Part shown: in pieces, positions 8,960 through 19,184 of the stretch
Layout: every line of letters starts with the position of its first letter
Numbering within the stretch: position 1 is the stretch's first letter
Origin: RPQJ01 sp963706755
Lineage (GTDB): Bacteria > Pseudomonadota > Gammaproteobacteria > Steroidobacterales > Steroidobacteraceae
Assembly (NCBI GenBank): GCA_963706755.1
Contig: CAVPNH010000008.1
Span: 310,001 to 374,000, forward strand
Direction: 5' to 3'
DNA: 64,000 nt
Notes under the pieces: model-generated
The model's input: the letters and a program-made list of their open reading frames with translations, nothing else
Databases searched by the model: none
What the model was told of the DNA's origin: nothing
Made by a program: the position numbers and the translations under genes

Positions 8960-9697
8960 TCACTTGATCGCCACGATGCCGCAGAAGTTGTACCACTTAA
9001 AGAACACGTCCACGTAGCGGAAGCCGGCCCGCAGCAGCAGCTCGCGGTTCTCCAGGAGCTTGTACGGGATCAGGACGTTCTCCAGGGCCTCGCGCTTCTG
9101 CGCGATCTCGGTCTCCGAGTAACCGTTGCGGCGCTTGTAGTCGTAGTAGTGCTTGATGAACAGGCGGTTGAAATGCGAGTCCTCGCCGAGCACCTTCTCG
9201 ACCAGGATCAGGCCGCCGTTCTCGCGGAGGCCCTTGTAGATGTCGGCGATCAGCCGCTCGCGATGCAGCGGCCGCAGGAACTGCAGGGTCAGCACCATCG
9301 TCGCGAGCGATGCGTCCTTCAGCTCGACGCTCGTGTGCAGGTCGGTGCACTCGAGGGTAATCTTGCGCTTGACACCGTGCTCGCGAAGCTTGTCCTCGCA
9401 CTTGACGAGCATGTCGCGGGAGTCGTCGATGCCGACGAAGTTGACGTCCTGGGGCAGCGCGCTGTCGAGCATCAGCATGGTCGTGCCCGTCGAGCAGCCG
9501 AGGTCGTAGACGTTGCTGCCCGGCACGACGATGTCCTGGGCGAGCTCCGTGACCATGCGCTGGATCTCGCCGTAGAAAGGCACCGACCTCGACAGCATGT
9601 CGTCGAATACCTGCGCGACATCGGCGCCGAAGCGGAAGTCCGCAATGGCCTCTCGCTGGTCGGCAAAGATCCGGTCCTGAACGGGCTTGTGTGTCAT
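8960..9697 (-). CDS. cmoA: carboxy-S-adenosyl-L-methionine synthase CmoA
   Basis: A 245-residue SAM-dependent enzyme that makes carboxy-SAM from SAM and prephenate, the donor CmoB uses to build 5-carboxymethoxyuridine at the tRNA wobble position. Landmarks are an N-terminal DRIFADQREAIADFRF, the SAM-binding VYDLGCSTGTTMLML (~residues 63-77), GIDDSRDMLVKCE, and the C-terminal KWYNFCGIVAIK typical of CmoA. The ATG at 9695-9697 gives the standard length. No cmoB is adjacent. Instead a membrane methyltransferase and a chorismate mutase follow within a few bases. Confidence 0.92.
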   Translation of the reverse strand: MTHKPVQDRIFADQREAIADFRFGADVAQVFDDMLSRSVPFYGEIQRMVTELAQDIVVPGSNVYDLGCSTGTTMLMLDSALPQDVNFVGIDDSRDMLVKCEDKLREHGVKRKITLECTDLHTSVELKDASLATMVLTLQFLRPLHRERLIADIYKGLRENGGLILVEKVLGEDSHFNRLFIKHYYDYKRRNGYSETEIAQKREALENVLIPYKLLENRELLLRAGFRYVDVFFKWYNFCGIVAIK

Positions 9698-9813
9698 TCG
9701 TCTGGTTTCCCTTGGCAAGGGGCGACCTGCCCCAGTCACAGTCCGGCTACTGTGCCGTACCGTGCCGTAGGAAACCGTTCGTGGCGTGTTAGTTTTTCGT
9801 AAAGGCGCGGGCG

Positions 9814-10550
9814 TCAGGCGATCGGCGGGTGCGCAATGATCAGCTCGAACCGGGCGCCGCCGCCCGGGCGCTCCTGGGCTGAAACCTGCCACCCGAGTCG
9901 TGCGCACGCGCGGCGGACGAGATCGAGCCCGAGCCCCGACCCACGGCTCGTGTCGCTGCGGTAACCGCGTTCGAAGATCCGGTCCTTGTCCACTGCTGCG
10001 AGCCCGACGCCGGTGTCCTCGACGATCAAGCGGCCCGGCTCCAGGATCGACCCGGACGCTCCCGTGCTGCGTGAACCGGATTGCGTTCTCCATCAGGTTC
10101 TGCAGCACGATCGCCGCCAATCCGGGTGGGGCGCGCGCCAGCACCTCGTCGCCGCACTCGGCATGCAACCCGATGCCCTTGGCCAGCGCCACTGGCCGGC
10201 AGGTCTCCACGACGTCGCCCACGATGTCCCGCAGGTCGACGGCGGCAGCGGTGCTCGCGGATTCCCTGCGGTCCAGGAGCTGAAGCGCTTCGATGACCGA
10301 CGCCGATCGTCGAGCCGCCCGGGCGATGCGCTCCACGCGTTCACGAGCGACGCCTGCGACAGCAGGGATCGTCGAGAAGCAGTTCCGATGCCGTGCCGAT
10401 CACCGAGAGCTGCGTTCGCAGTTCGTGGCTGACGTCATCGGCCAGCGACTCTTCACGTTCGAGGAGGCCTGCAATGGGCCGCAAGGCCGTTCGCGACAGC
10501 CACGCCGCTGCCCGCGAAAAACGTCGGCGGAGCGGGTGCTCAGGGCGCAT
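9814..10550 (-). pseudogene. sensor histidine kinase, no sensor/membrane region, two frame breaks
   Basis: Three reading frames join into one kinase. Segment 10550 to ~10374 carries the H-box SHELRTQLSVIG, with Gln where Pro is usual. Segment ~10374 to ~10037 carries the dimerisation helix and N-box NLMENAIRF. Segment ~10037 to 9814 carries VEDTGVGL and the G2 box GSGLGLDLV. Each junction is explained by one extra base in a C or G run. The chain starts MRPEHPLRRR, a typical membrane-kinase start, yet only ~20 residues separate it from the pre-H-box helix, so transmembrane helices, sensor and HAMP are missing. It overlaps the response regulator by 11 bases. It may be a consensus-damaged soluble kinase or a decayed gene. 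Confidence 0.72.
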
Positions 10551-11223
10551 CGGAACCGGGCGCCAGCCGGTAGCCGACGCCGTGCAGGGTGTGCAGCAGT
10601 CGCGGGGATCCAGGCGGATCGACCGCCTGCCGCAACAGGTGAATGTGGGCGCGCAAGGCCGCGTCCGAGGCCGGTGGGGCCTCGCCCCAGAGCAACTCCA
10701 CCAGCTGCTCGCGGGACACCACGGCAGGAGAAGAGCGCATCAGCAATTCGAGAATCCGTAATCCGGACGGGGTCAAATTGCATGGCGACCCGCCGCGATG
10801 CACAGCCAGGGTCTCGATGTCGAACTCGAGGTCGGAGACGTTGAGGGTGCCGGCACCCAGCCGGCCTCGCCGTGCGATCACCGCAAGGCGAGCCGCCAGC
10901 ACCTTCAGCGAAAACGGCTTGGCCACGTAGTCATCGGCGCCGGCCTCGAATCCGGCGAGGATGTCGGTTTCCAGGTCCCTGGCAGTGAGCATCAGCACTG
11001 GCGTGCTGCGGCGGGCTTCCGTGCGCAGCCAGCGGCAGACGTCCAGCCCGCCTGCACCGGGAAGGCCCACGTCGAGGACGATGGCGTCGTATCGGTGCTC
11101 CGTACACAGCTGGCGGGCGAGCAAGCCGTCGGTCGCGTAGTCCACCCGGTGCCCGAGGGACTCGAGGAATTCACCGGTGTTCGCCGCCAGATCCCGATCG
11201 TCTTCGGCCAACAGAATGATCAT
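10540..11223 (-). CDS. OmpR/PhoB-family response regulator
   Basis: A 227-residue regulator. The receiver domain (~1-115) shows the acidic pair in LLAEDDRDL, the phospho-acceptor Asp in IVLDVGLPGAGG (~51), Thr in VLMLTARD and Lys in DYVAKPF. The C-terminal winged helix (~125-222) has LTPSGLRILELLM, SREQLVELLWGE and LLHTLHGVGYRL. It is the first gene of an operon with the sensor kinase at 9814-10550 (11-base overlap). The signal and targets cannot be read. The partner kinase appears damaged, so the pair may be non-functional or the damage may be a sequencing artefact. Confidence 0.88.
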   Translation of the reverse strand: MIILLAEDDRDLAANTGEFLESLGHRVDYATDGLLARQLCTEHRYDAIVLDVGLPGAGGLDVCRWLRTEARRSTPVLMLTARDLETDILAGFEAGADDYVAKPFSLKVLAARLAVIARRGRLGAGTLNVSDLEFDIETLAVHRGGSPCNLTPSGLRILELLMRSSPAVVSREQLVELLWGEAPPASDAALRAHIHLLRQAVDPPGSPRLLHTLHGVGYRLAPGSDAP

Positions 11224-11320
11224 CGGTGAAGTCTAGCGCGGAAGCGGTGCCTTTTCGGCGTGCCCACACGGTCCTGGGTGCATCGCGGTTGCTGCCCGCC
11301 GTCGTGGCGAGTCCCACCTG

Positions 11321-11348
11321 TTGGCTTCCCGGCTCGCTTTGCTATACT
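11321..11348 (+). promoter_or_regulatory. sigma70-type promoter for the small RNA
   Basis: TTGGCT at 11321-11326 and TATACT at 11343-11348 are separated by 16 bases. This would place the start near A11355. It is the best housekeeping-type promoter I see in the window and points into a non-coding stretch, not at the divergent response regulator. Confidence 0.6.
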
Positions 11349-11354
11349 CGCGCC

Positions 11355-11503
11355 AGCATCAAGAAAGGGGCGTTTGCCCCGGCCAACCTGCCTTCCCGGG
11401 CAAGGTGGCGCGCGCCGCGAGGCGCGGATGCGGCCGGAAGGCAACGAAGCGGGTGAAGCTTAGTGAACCCTCCGGCGCTCGAATCGTGGCGCGGAGGGTT
11501 TTT
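11355..11503 (+). ncRNA. putative structured small RNA or attenuator-type leader
   Basis: A ~149-base transcript is predicted from the promoter at 11321 to the terminator at 11466-11503. It contains a short GGGGC/GCCCC hairpin at its start, a long stem pairing GCCTTCCCGG (from ~11390) with CCGGAAGGC (to ~11443), and an inner CGCGCC-GCGA-GGCGCG hairpin capped by a GNRA tetraloop. No convincing short coding frame with a ribosome site is inside. I cannot match it to 6S, SRP, tmRNA, RNase P or a riboswitch class I know. Since a gene starts at 11591, it could be a free small RNA or a terminating leader for that gene. Confidence 0.5.
11466..11503 (+). terminator. Rho-independent terminator of the small RNA
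   Basis: AACCCTCC (11466-11473) pairs with GGAGGGTT (11493-11500), with an inner GCGC/GCGC pairing. A run of five T (11499-11503) follows. This is a textbook intrinsic terminator between the structured RNA and the gene at 11591. Confidence 0.7.
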
Positions 11504-11590
11504 CGTTTCAGCCTCCCGCCCGGCTCGCGCGCCGTTCGTTAGACCCCCGGTCAGGTCTGCAACGCCCGCATGGGGCCTGGAGGTTTGACC

Positions 11591-12115
11591 ATGAACTCGA
11601 TGACGCCTGCACTGATCGACTACTGGCAGAAGCTGCCCACCCGTTCCATTGCCGCGCGCCGGCGCAGCCTCGAGGACGCGCGCCGCCGCGTGCACGAAGG
11701 CGAGCGCGGCGCGGATGCGCTGGTCCCATACGCGCTTGCCGACCACGACGAGGAAGTCGTGTTCGCGGCCACGGCGGCTTACGTCGGTGTCGTCCGCGAC
11801 GCTGTCGCACGCAGCGCGGCCGCGTACGACGCCAGCGAGTGGGTCCGCAGGGGCCTCGCGATCAACCGCGGCGCGGTGTTTGCGGCGCTGCTCACGCTGG
11901 GCGACGAGCGCATCAACGAGCGGCTGCTGCCTCTGCGCCTGGCGCTCTCGGTGGAGGAGGTCGCGATCGTGTGCCGCCGTGCCACCCGCAGGCCTTGCGA
12001 GCGGTCGCGGGCATTCCTGCACGAATGGCACGAGCTGCTGTCGGGGGAATCGACGAAGCGTGAGCGGGCACATGTCGCGGCGACGCTCGGCATCGCCGAC
12101 GCGCGCGTCGCCTGA
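11591..12115 (+). CDS. hypothetical protein, helical
   Basis: A 174-residue protein of unrecognised family. It is preceded by a good ribosome site (GGAGG at ~11579-11583). The sequence is dominated by Arg/Glu/Ala-rich amphipathic helices, with no signal peptide, membrane helix or catalytic signature. It starts about 90 bases after the small-RNA terminator, so its expression may depend on read-through of that hairpin or on an unseen promoter. It converges on the lytic transglycosylase gene. Confidence 0.6.
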   Translation: MNSMTPALIDYWQKLPTRSIAARRRSLEDARRRVHEGERGADALVPYALADHDEEVVFAATAAYVGVVRDAVARSAAAYDASEWVRRGLAINRGAVFAALLTLGDERINERLLPLRLALSVEEVAIVCRRATRRPCERSRAFLHEWHELLSGESTKRERAHVAATLGIADARVA

Positions 12116-12125
12116 CCGCAGGCAA

Positions 12126-12156
12126 GACCGCGGTTACCTGGCGGCAGGTCGCGGTC
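12126..12156. terminator. hairpin between convergent genes
   Basis: GACCGCG (12126-12132) pairs with CGCGGTC (12150-12156), with an inner ACCT/AGGT stem. It sits in the 53-base gap between two convergent stop codons. There is no long T tract on either strand, so it is a structural boundary or weak bidirectional terminator. Confidence 0.4.
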
Positions 12157-12168
12157 CTGGAGTGACGC

Positions 12169-14190
12169 TCAGTTCGCTGCCGCGTCCACCGCGAGCGGCC
12201 GCACAGTGCCCAGCCACGAGGCGACGTCGCGTGGCTTGCGCTCGGTGAGCCAGCCGAACACGATCATGTGCCACGAGACCTTCTGCACGTAGGTGCGCGT
12301 CTCGTTGTAGGGGATGTTCTCCACCCACGCGTCCATCGCCATCGGCGATTCCGGCAGCCAGCGGCGCACGGCCCCCGGCCCCGCGTTGTAGCTGCCGATG
12401 GCGAGCGGGGCCTGGCCGCCGCTGCGGTCGAGCAGGCCGCGCAGGTACGCCGAGCCGAGCGGGACGTTGACCGACGGCTCGAGCAACGACGCACGTGTCC
12501 CGAGCGGCAGGTGCCACGCCTTGGCCGTGCGCCTGGCCGTCTCGGGCAGCAACTGCATGAGCCCGAGTGCGCCGGCGCTCGAGCGGGCGTCGGGCTGGTA
12601 CAGGCTCTCCTGGCGGATGATCGCGTAGATCAGGTCCTGTGGCAGCCCTGAGACGCCCGCGCCCTTCCGCACCTCGGAGTCGTAGGGCCGCGGATAGAGC
12701 AGGTCGTAGTCGTTGAAGAGCCCAAGCTTCGCCGCCGCGGAGATCGCCTGCAGGTGCCAGCCCCAGCGGGCGGCGAGTCCGATGGCCTGCACCTGCGCAG
12801 GCTGCGCGAGGCCCGCATACCCTGCGCGCCACTCCGAAACCGCCAGTGTCTCCATGTCGCAGAGCACGAATTCGTGCGCGCGCAGGAACGCGGGCTCGGC
12901 CGAGAGGCGGTCCATTTCCGGGTCGCTCAAGCCGATCGATTGCAGGTTCGGCGCGAACGGCTGGCCGAGGCGTGCAGCCGAGAGTACCGCGTACCAGTTG
13001 TCGGTCGTGACGATCGCTGAATAGCCCTGCTTCGCGAGGGCGGCGTCGCCGAGTTGATCCGCGGCGCGGGCGCTCCAGTACTTCCAGCGCGTCTGGTTGC
13101 GCAGCGCCTCCGGCATCGCCGCGATCGCATCGCGCACTCGACTCCAGTCTCCCGCCCAGAGCGCGGCGCGAGCCTGCCACTCCCAGGCGCGTTCATCGTA
13201 GTCACCCGGCTGCGCCATCGCGAAGAACTCGAGCGCGCGTGGCTTGCGGCTGAGCGCGAGCTGCATGGCGACCGCGAGTGCGTACGGACTCGCAGCCTCG
13301 GCGCCTTCGATATGCCGCGCCTGCAGCAGTGCAGGAAAGCGATCGGCCGCAGCCTCGGCGTCGCTCCTCGCATATCGTCGCCAGCCGTCCTGCAGCGCGG
13401 CAGGTTCGACCGCCGTGTCGGGCGCGGCGATCAGCGCCTCAACTGACTCGCGCGGCTTCTCGATCAGCCCGGCCCACTGGACGATGGGCGCCCGCTCGGG
13501 CGCGGTCAGGGACGCGGCAAGAAACCGTGCGAGTCCTGGCTCGCCCGCAGCCAATGCCGCGCGGGCGCGTTGCCCGATGCGTTCCGGTGTGAGCAGTCCG
13601 CGCGCGCGCAGCCAGTTCACGGCGGGATCGCAGGCTCCTGGCAGGCTCTTCGGGACGTTCCATTCCGTGAGCACCGCGTCGGTGAGCCCGTCCGTCCGGT
13701 CGAGCGCGATGCGCGCGGCGTAGGCGTTGCAGCGCGCGGCCACCGAGTCGTCGATGCCGGCGTCGTAGACCGACAGGTAGTCGTCCCAGCGCTTGCCGAC
13801 TGCCAGGGCCATGAGCCAGCGATTGCGCAGCGTCCGCGCAGCGGGCAGGCCGGCGTGCTCGGCGAGGAAGGCGCGGATGGCGGGCGTGGCCGCCGGGTCA
13901 TCCACGCGCTGCTGCAGTCTCGCCGCCAGCACGTAGGGGTAGAGCGGATAGGCTCGCAGCGCCTCCCCGTCCTCGGTCACGGCCTCGGGCGGCGCATTCT
14001 CGGCCGCCGCGTAGGCCGCGAGGAACTGCCTGCGTCCTTCCGCAAGCGGGTCGTTGCCTGCATCGCCGGCGCCGGCCGTGCGCAGCGTCGCCAGGACGAC
14101 GAGCAGGGCGGACGCTGCGAGCGCCAGCGCGAGCGGGCGGCAGGGCACGCCGGGCGCGGCCGGCGCGGCGTTACGACGGAGCTGATGCAT
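12169..14190 (-). CDS. slt: soluble lytic murein transglycosylase
   Basis: A 673-residue periplasmic enzyme that cleaves the MurNAc-GlcNAc bond of peptidoglycan with formation of 1,6-anhydro-MurNAc. An N-terminal signal-type helix (LALALAASALLVVLATL, ~20-36) is followed by a long alpha-superhelical U/L region and then the C-terminal SLT domain. The catalytic Glu lies in AIIRQESLYQPDARSSAG (~residue 526). GLMQLLPETA and SYNAGPGAVRRWL are also present. Length is close to E. coli Slt70. The gene is monocistronic and divergent from fadB by 166 bases. Confidence 0.9.
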   Translation of the reverse strand: MHQLRRNAAPAAPGVPCRPLALALAASALLVVLATLRTAGAGDAGNDPLAEGRRQFLAAYAAAENAPPEAVTEDGEALRAYPLYPYVLAARLQQRVDDPAATPAIRAFLAEHAGLPAARTLRNRWLMALAVGKRWDDYLSVYDAGIDDSVAARCNAYAARIALDRTDGLTDAVLTEWNVPKSLPGACDPAVNWLRARGLLTPERIGQRARAALAAGEPGLARFLAASLTAPERAPIVQWAGLIEKPRESVEALIAAPDTAVEPAALQDGWRRYARSDAEAAADRFPALLQARHIEGAEAASPYALAVAMQLALSRKPRALEFFAMAQPGDYDERAWEWQARAALWAGDWSRVRDAIAAMPEALRNQTRWKYWSARAADQLGDAALAKQGYSAIVTTDNWYAVLSAARLGQPFAPNLQSIGLSDPEMDRLSAEPAFLRAHEFVLCDMETLAVSEWRAGYAGLAQPAQVQAIGLAARWGWHLQAISAAAKLGLFNDYDLLYPRPYDSEVRKGAGVSGLPQDLIYAIIRQESLYQPDARSSAGALGLMQLLPETARRTAKAWHLPLGTRASLLEPSVNVPLGSAYLRGLLDRSGGQAPLAIGSYNAGPGAVRRWLPESPMAMDAWVENIPYNETRTYVQKVSWHMIVFGWLTERKPRDVASWLGTVRPLAVDAAAN

Positions 14191-14356
14191 GGCGTAAGTC
14201 TATGATGAATCAGGGGGCCGCAGCCGCTCCCGCCGCCCTTCGGAAAATCCCATTAACAAATCGTTGTGCGGTGCCGCAAACTCCGTCGAACGCCCGGTCG
14301 CGCCTTCCGGCGGCCGTCGCTTGCCTCTTTGCACCTGAAGATAGGGAGACGACTCC

Positions 14357-16509
<2,153 letters not shown>

Positions 16510-16544
16510 CCCGAGCGACCCAACCTGAATCTGGAGAGATCAAG

Positions 16545-17720
16545 ATGAATCTCAATCCCCGCGATGTCGTCATCATTGATGGCGTGCGCAGCGCAATGGG
16601 CCGCTCCAAGGGTGGCATGTTCCGTAACGTCCGCGCCGAGGTGCTCTCGGCGGAGTTGATCAAGGCGCTGTTCAAGCGCAACCCGGCCGCGAAGATGGAC
16701 GAGGTCGAGGACGTGATCTGGGGCTGCGTGAACCAGACGCTCGAGCAGGGCATGAACATCGCCCGCAACTCGCTGCTGCTGGCCGGGCTCCCGCACACGG
16801 TGCCGGGCCAGACGATCAACCGGCTCTGCGGCTCGTCGATGCAGGCGCTGCACGCGGCCGCCGCGCAGATCATGACAGGGCAGGGCGACGTGTTCGTGAT
16901 CGGCGGCGTGGAGCACATGGGCCACGTCAACATGATGCACGGCATCGACCTGAACCCCTCGGCGTCCAAGCAGTACGCGAAGGCCTCCAACATGATGGGT
17001 CTCACGGCGGAGATGCTCGGCCGCATGCACGGCATCAATCGCGAGATGCAGGACAAGTTCGCACTGCGTTCGCACCAGAAGGCGTGGGAAGCCACACTGA
17101 CGGGACGTTTCAAGAACGAGATCGTGGCCATCGAGGGCCACGACGCCAACGGCGTTCGCGTGCTGTGCGACGTGGACGAGGTGATCCGTCAGGACGCGTC
17201 GCTCGAAGCGCTGGCTGCGCTGCCACCGGCGTTCGATCCCAAGGGCGGCACGGTGACCGCGGGGTCGTCGTCCGCGATCTCCGACGGCGCTTCCGCGATG
17301 CTGGTCATGAGCTACGAGCGTGCAAAGGCGCTGGGGCTCAAGCCGCGCGCGAAGATCCGCTCCATGGCGGTGGCGGGCTGCGACCCCGCGATCATGGGCT
17401 ACGGGCCGGTTCCGGCGACGAAGAAAGCGCTGAAGCGTGCCGGCCTCGAGATGAAGGACGTCAAGGTCGCGGAGCTCAACGAGGCGTTCGCGGCGCAGTC
17501 GCTGCCGTGCGTGAAGGAGCTCGGGATCATGGACCGCATGGACGAGACCGTGAACCTGAACGGTGGCGCGATCGCGCTCGGTCACCCGCTGGGCTGCTCG
17601 GGCGCTCGCATCACGACTGCGCTCCTGAACGTGATGGAGCAGAAGGACGCCGACATCGGCGTCTCGACCATGTGCATCGGCCTCGGCCAGGGCATCGCCA
17701 CCGTGCTCGAGCGCGTGTAG
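16545..17720 (+). CDS. fadA: acetyl-CoA C-acyltransferase (3-ketoacyl-CoA thiolase), beta subunit
   Basis: A 391-residue thiolase that performs the last step of each beta-oxidation cycle. The acylated Cys is in NRLCGSSMQALHAA (~residue 93). The His of GGAIALGHPLGCSG and the second Cys of STMCIGLGQG complete the active site. The N-terminus (VVIIDGVRSAMGRSKGG) and length match FadA. ATG 16545 follows a GGAGAG ribosome site and lies 35 bases after fadB, so the two form the usual alpha/beta operon. The reading frame is intact, unlike fadB. Confidence 0.93.
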   Translation: MNLNPRDVVIIDGVRSAMGRSKGGMFRNVRAEVLSAELIKALFKRNPAAKMDEVEDVIWGCVNQTLEQGMNIARNSLLLAGLPHTVPGQTINRLCGSSMQALHAAAAQIMTGQGDVFVIGGVEHMGHVNMMHGIDLNPSASKQYAKASNMMGLTAEMLGRMHGINREMQDKFALRSHQKAWEATLTGRFKNEIVAIEGHDANGVRVLCDVDEVIRQDASLEALAALPPAFDPKGGTVTAGSSSAISDGASAMLVMSYERAKALGLKPRAKIRSMAVAGCDPAIMGYGPVPATKKALKRAGLEMKDVKVAELNEAFAAQSLPCVKELGIMDRMDETVNLNGGAIALGHPLGCSGARITTALLNVMEQKDADIGVSTMCIGLGQGIATVLERV

Positions 17721-17745
17721 CGCGTAGGTAGCAAGAGCGGCATCG

Positions 17746-17769
17746 AGAAGGGCCCTGCGGGGCCCTTCT
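17746..17769 (+). terminator. terminator-like hairpin after fadA
   Basis: A perfect 10-bp stem, AGAAGGGCCC (17746-17755) with GGGCCCTTCT (17760-17769), closes on a TGCG loop 25 bases after the fadA stop. No T run follows, so termination efficiency is uncertain. Confidence 0.5.
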
Positions 17770-17812
17770 GCTACGGGCCCGGTACCCAGCGCCTGCCGGG
17801 GCCGGGCGAGCG

Positions 17813-18091
17813 TCAGCGCATCAGGCTTCGAGCCTGGAGGGCGTACATCGCGAGCGTGATGCCGCGGCGGGCCAGGTTGATCGCGCGCGCGGGGCCGAGT
17901 GCCACGACCACGACGACACCGCCCACGATGAGCACAGGCGTCAGCCGGCGCAGTACCGCGACTACGCCGTCGATCCTCTCGGCGCCCGACGTGATCCCGG
18001 CGTAGGCCTGCACCGCATCGTCGCGCTGCAGCGCGCATTCCGCCTGCAATGCTGCGCGCCGCGCGGTCAACGCGACGAGCCGGGAACTCAC
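17813..18091 (-). CDS. small membrane protein, YqjK-like
   Basis: A 92-residue protein with a helical, Arg/Ala-rich N-terminal half and one hydrophobic segment (PVLIVGGVVVVVALG, ~57-71). A basic juxtamembrane stretch follows. The start is a GTG whose bases overlap the TGA of the upstream YqjE-like gene (GTGA). Its position as third gene after a DUF883 protein and a YqjE protein copies the E. coli yqjD-yqjE-yqjK order, which is the main basis for the name. Function is unknown; the trio is associated with the inner membrane. Confidence 0.6.
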   Translation of the reverse strand: MSSRLVALTARRAALQAECALQRDDAVQAYAGITSGAERIDGVVAVLRRLTPVLIVGGVVVVVALGPARAINLARRGITLAMYALQARSLMR

Positions 18092-18489
18092 GACTCGTCC
18101 CTGAGCGCGGCCACGTCGCGCCGGAGTTCGGTGCGTGAGGCGTCGAGCAGCTTGGGCTTTTCGTGCAGGCGGGCTCGCGCAATCCAGGCTGCCACTGCCG
18201 ACAGGACCAGGAATGCAGCGGTCACGCCGATCGCCGCGCCCATGCGGTGCGTGTCCCAGTAGTAGACGATCAGCGTAATTCCGGCGAGCAGCAGGCTGAG
18301 CACGGCGGCCAGCACGGCCACCATGCCCCACATCAGGACCCGGACGCCGCGCTCGACGTCCTCACTGATTTCGGTGGTCAGCAACTCGACCCGCGTCTGC
18401 AGCATCGCGAGCAGCGTGCCGCACAGGCGCGTCGCCGACCGCAGCAGGTTCGTCGCCGGCCCGAGTGCCTCGGTGTCCTCCCCGCTCAT
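18088..18489 (-). CDS. yqjE: YqjE / phage-holin-like family membrane protein
   Basis: A 133-residue protein with two membrane helices (~52-74 and ~84-105). They are flanked by an amphipathic N-terminal helix containing LQTRVELLTTEISED, a hallmark of the YqjE/holin-X family, and a charged C-terminus. Despite the family label it is a chromosomal housekeeping-type gene and there are no phage genes around it. It lies ten bases after the DUF883 gene and overlaps the YqjK-like gene, so the three are one operon. Confidence 0.75.
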   Translation of the reverse strand: MSGEDTEALGPATNLLRSATRLCGTLLAMLQTRVELLTTEISEDVERGVRVLMWGMVAVLAAVLSLLLAGITLIVYYWDTHRMGAAIGVTAAFLVLSAVAAWIARARLHEKPKLLDASRTELRRDVAALRDES

Positions 18490-18499
18490 CGTGCGCGAC

Positions 18500-18805
18500 T
18501 CAGCGACGCGCCAGCAGCACGCCGATCACCACGCCGACGGCGGCAGCGATGCCGACCGACTGCCACGGATTGTCCCTGATGCGTGTTTCCGTCGCCGCCA
18601 CGGCCTCCTCGCCGTGACGCACGGCTGCCCGCTCGGCCTCGAGCAGGCGCGTCTTGGCGTGCTGCAGGGACTCCCGGATCTTCGCGCGAGCCTCGTCTGC
18701 CTTCGCGCCGCCCTGCTCGGTTGACGCTTTCAGCAGCGCTTCCGCATCGCGCATCACGGTTGCGAGGTCGGCCCTGAGGGTGTCCATCGTCACTTGGTCT
18801 GTCAT
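18500..18805 (-). CDS. yqjD: DUF883 (YqjD/ElaB) family protein
   Basis: A 101-residue protein. A long charged helical region (~1-75, likely coiled coil) ends in the DUF883 signature RDNPWQSVGIAAAVGVVIGVLLARR-type tail, a single C-terminal membrane anchor. In E. coli YqjD and ElaB are tail-anchored and bind ribosomes in stationary phase; that role is inferred here. It is the first gene of the yqjDEK-like operon and is divergent from an acyl-CoA dehydrogenase over 379 bases. Confidence 0.8.
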   Translation of the reverse strand: MTDQVTMDTLRADLATVMRDAEALLKASTEQGGAKADEARAKIRESLQHAKTRLLEAERAAVRHGEEAVAATETRIRDNPWQSVGIAAAVGVVIGVLLARR

Positions 18806-19184
18806 GTCGTCACCTCCATGTCCGGAAGGCTCGCGGCGCGTGCCGCGCCCCCTCCTTGGCTTGATGCTATGCCCGGGTGGTCAAGGGGACAATCCGGATT
18901 ACTTCGAGCCCGGATGGCCGTTATCCAGACCTGACGCGTCGACCGGTAGTCGGCCGTTCGCCGGAGCAAGAAACTTTGAAAAGCTTCGAAGAGGCGTCGA
19001 ATTAGCTCGATCATCGTTAATTATGTTGGCATCAGGTTGACGGATAACCTGCCCGACCCCGCTGGTAGCCGTCAGTTTTAGCTGCACTGCACAAACCCCG
19101 ATATGCGCGGAAGGCGACTTCGGAGATATTCGTGCCGAGCTTCAACCCGTTGCCGCCCGGCGCGGCATCAATCGAGGATCAAAA
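18806..19184. other. intergenic region between divergent yqjD-like gene and acyl-CoA dehydrogenase
   Basis: A 379-base divergent gap, visibly more AT-rich around 18960-19090 than its surroundings, as expected for promoters of both flanking genes. I see no complete coding frame and no strong -35/-10 pair I would commit to. Confidence 0.4.

Noticed and set aside
11355..11503. Identity of the structured RNA as SRP 4.5S, 6S or tmRNA
   Set aside because: It lacks the SRP apical GGAAGCAGCC-type loop, a 6S central bubble layout and length, and any tmRNA acceptor/tag structure.
18088..18489. Holin-like protein as evidence for a prophage
   Set aside because: It sits in a yqjD-yqjE-yqjK-like chromosomal trio, and no capsid, tail, integrase or lysis genes are nearby.
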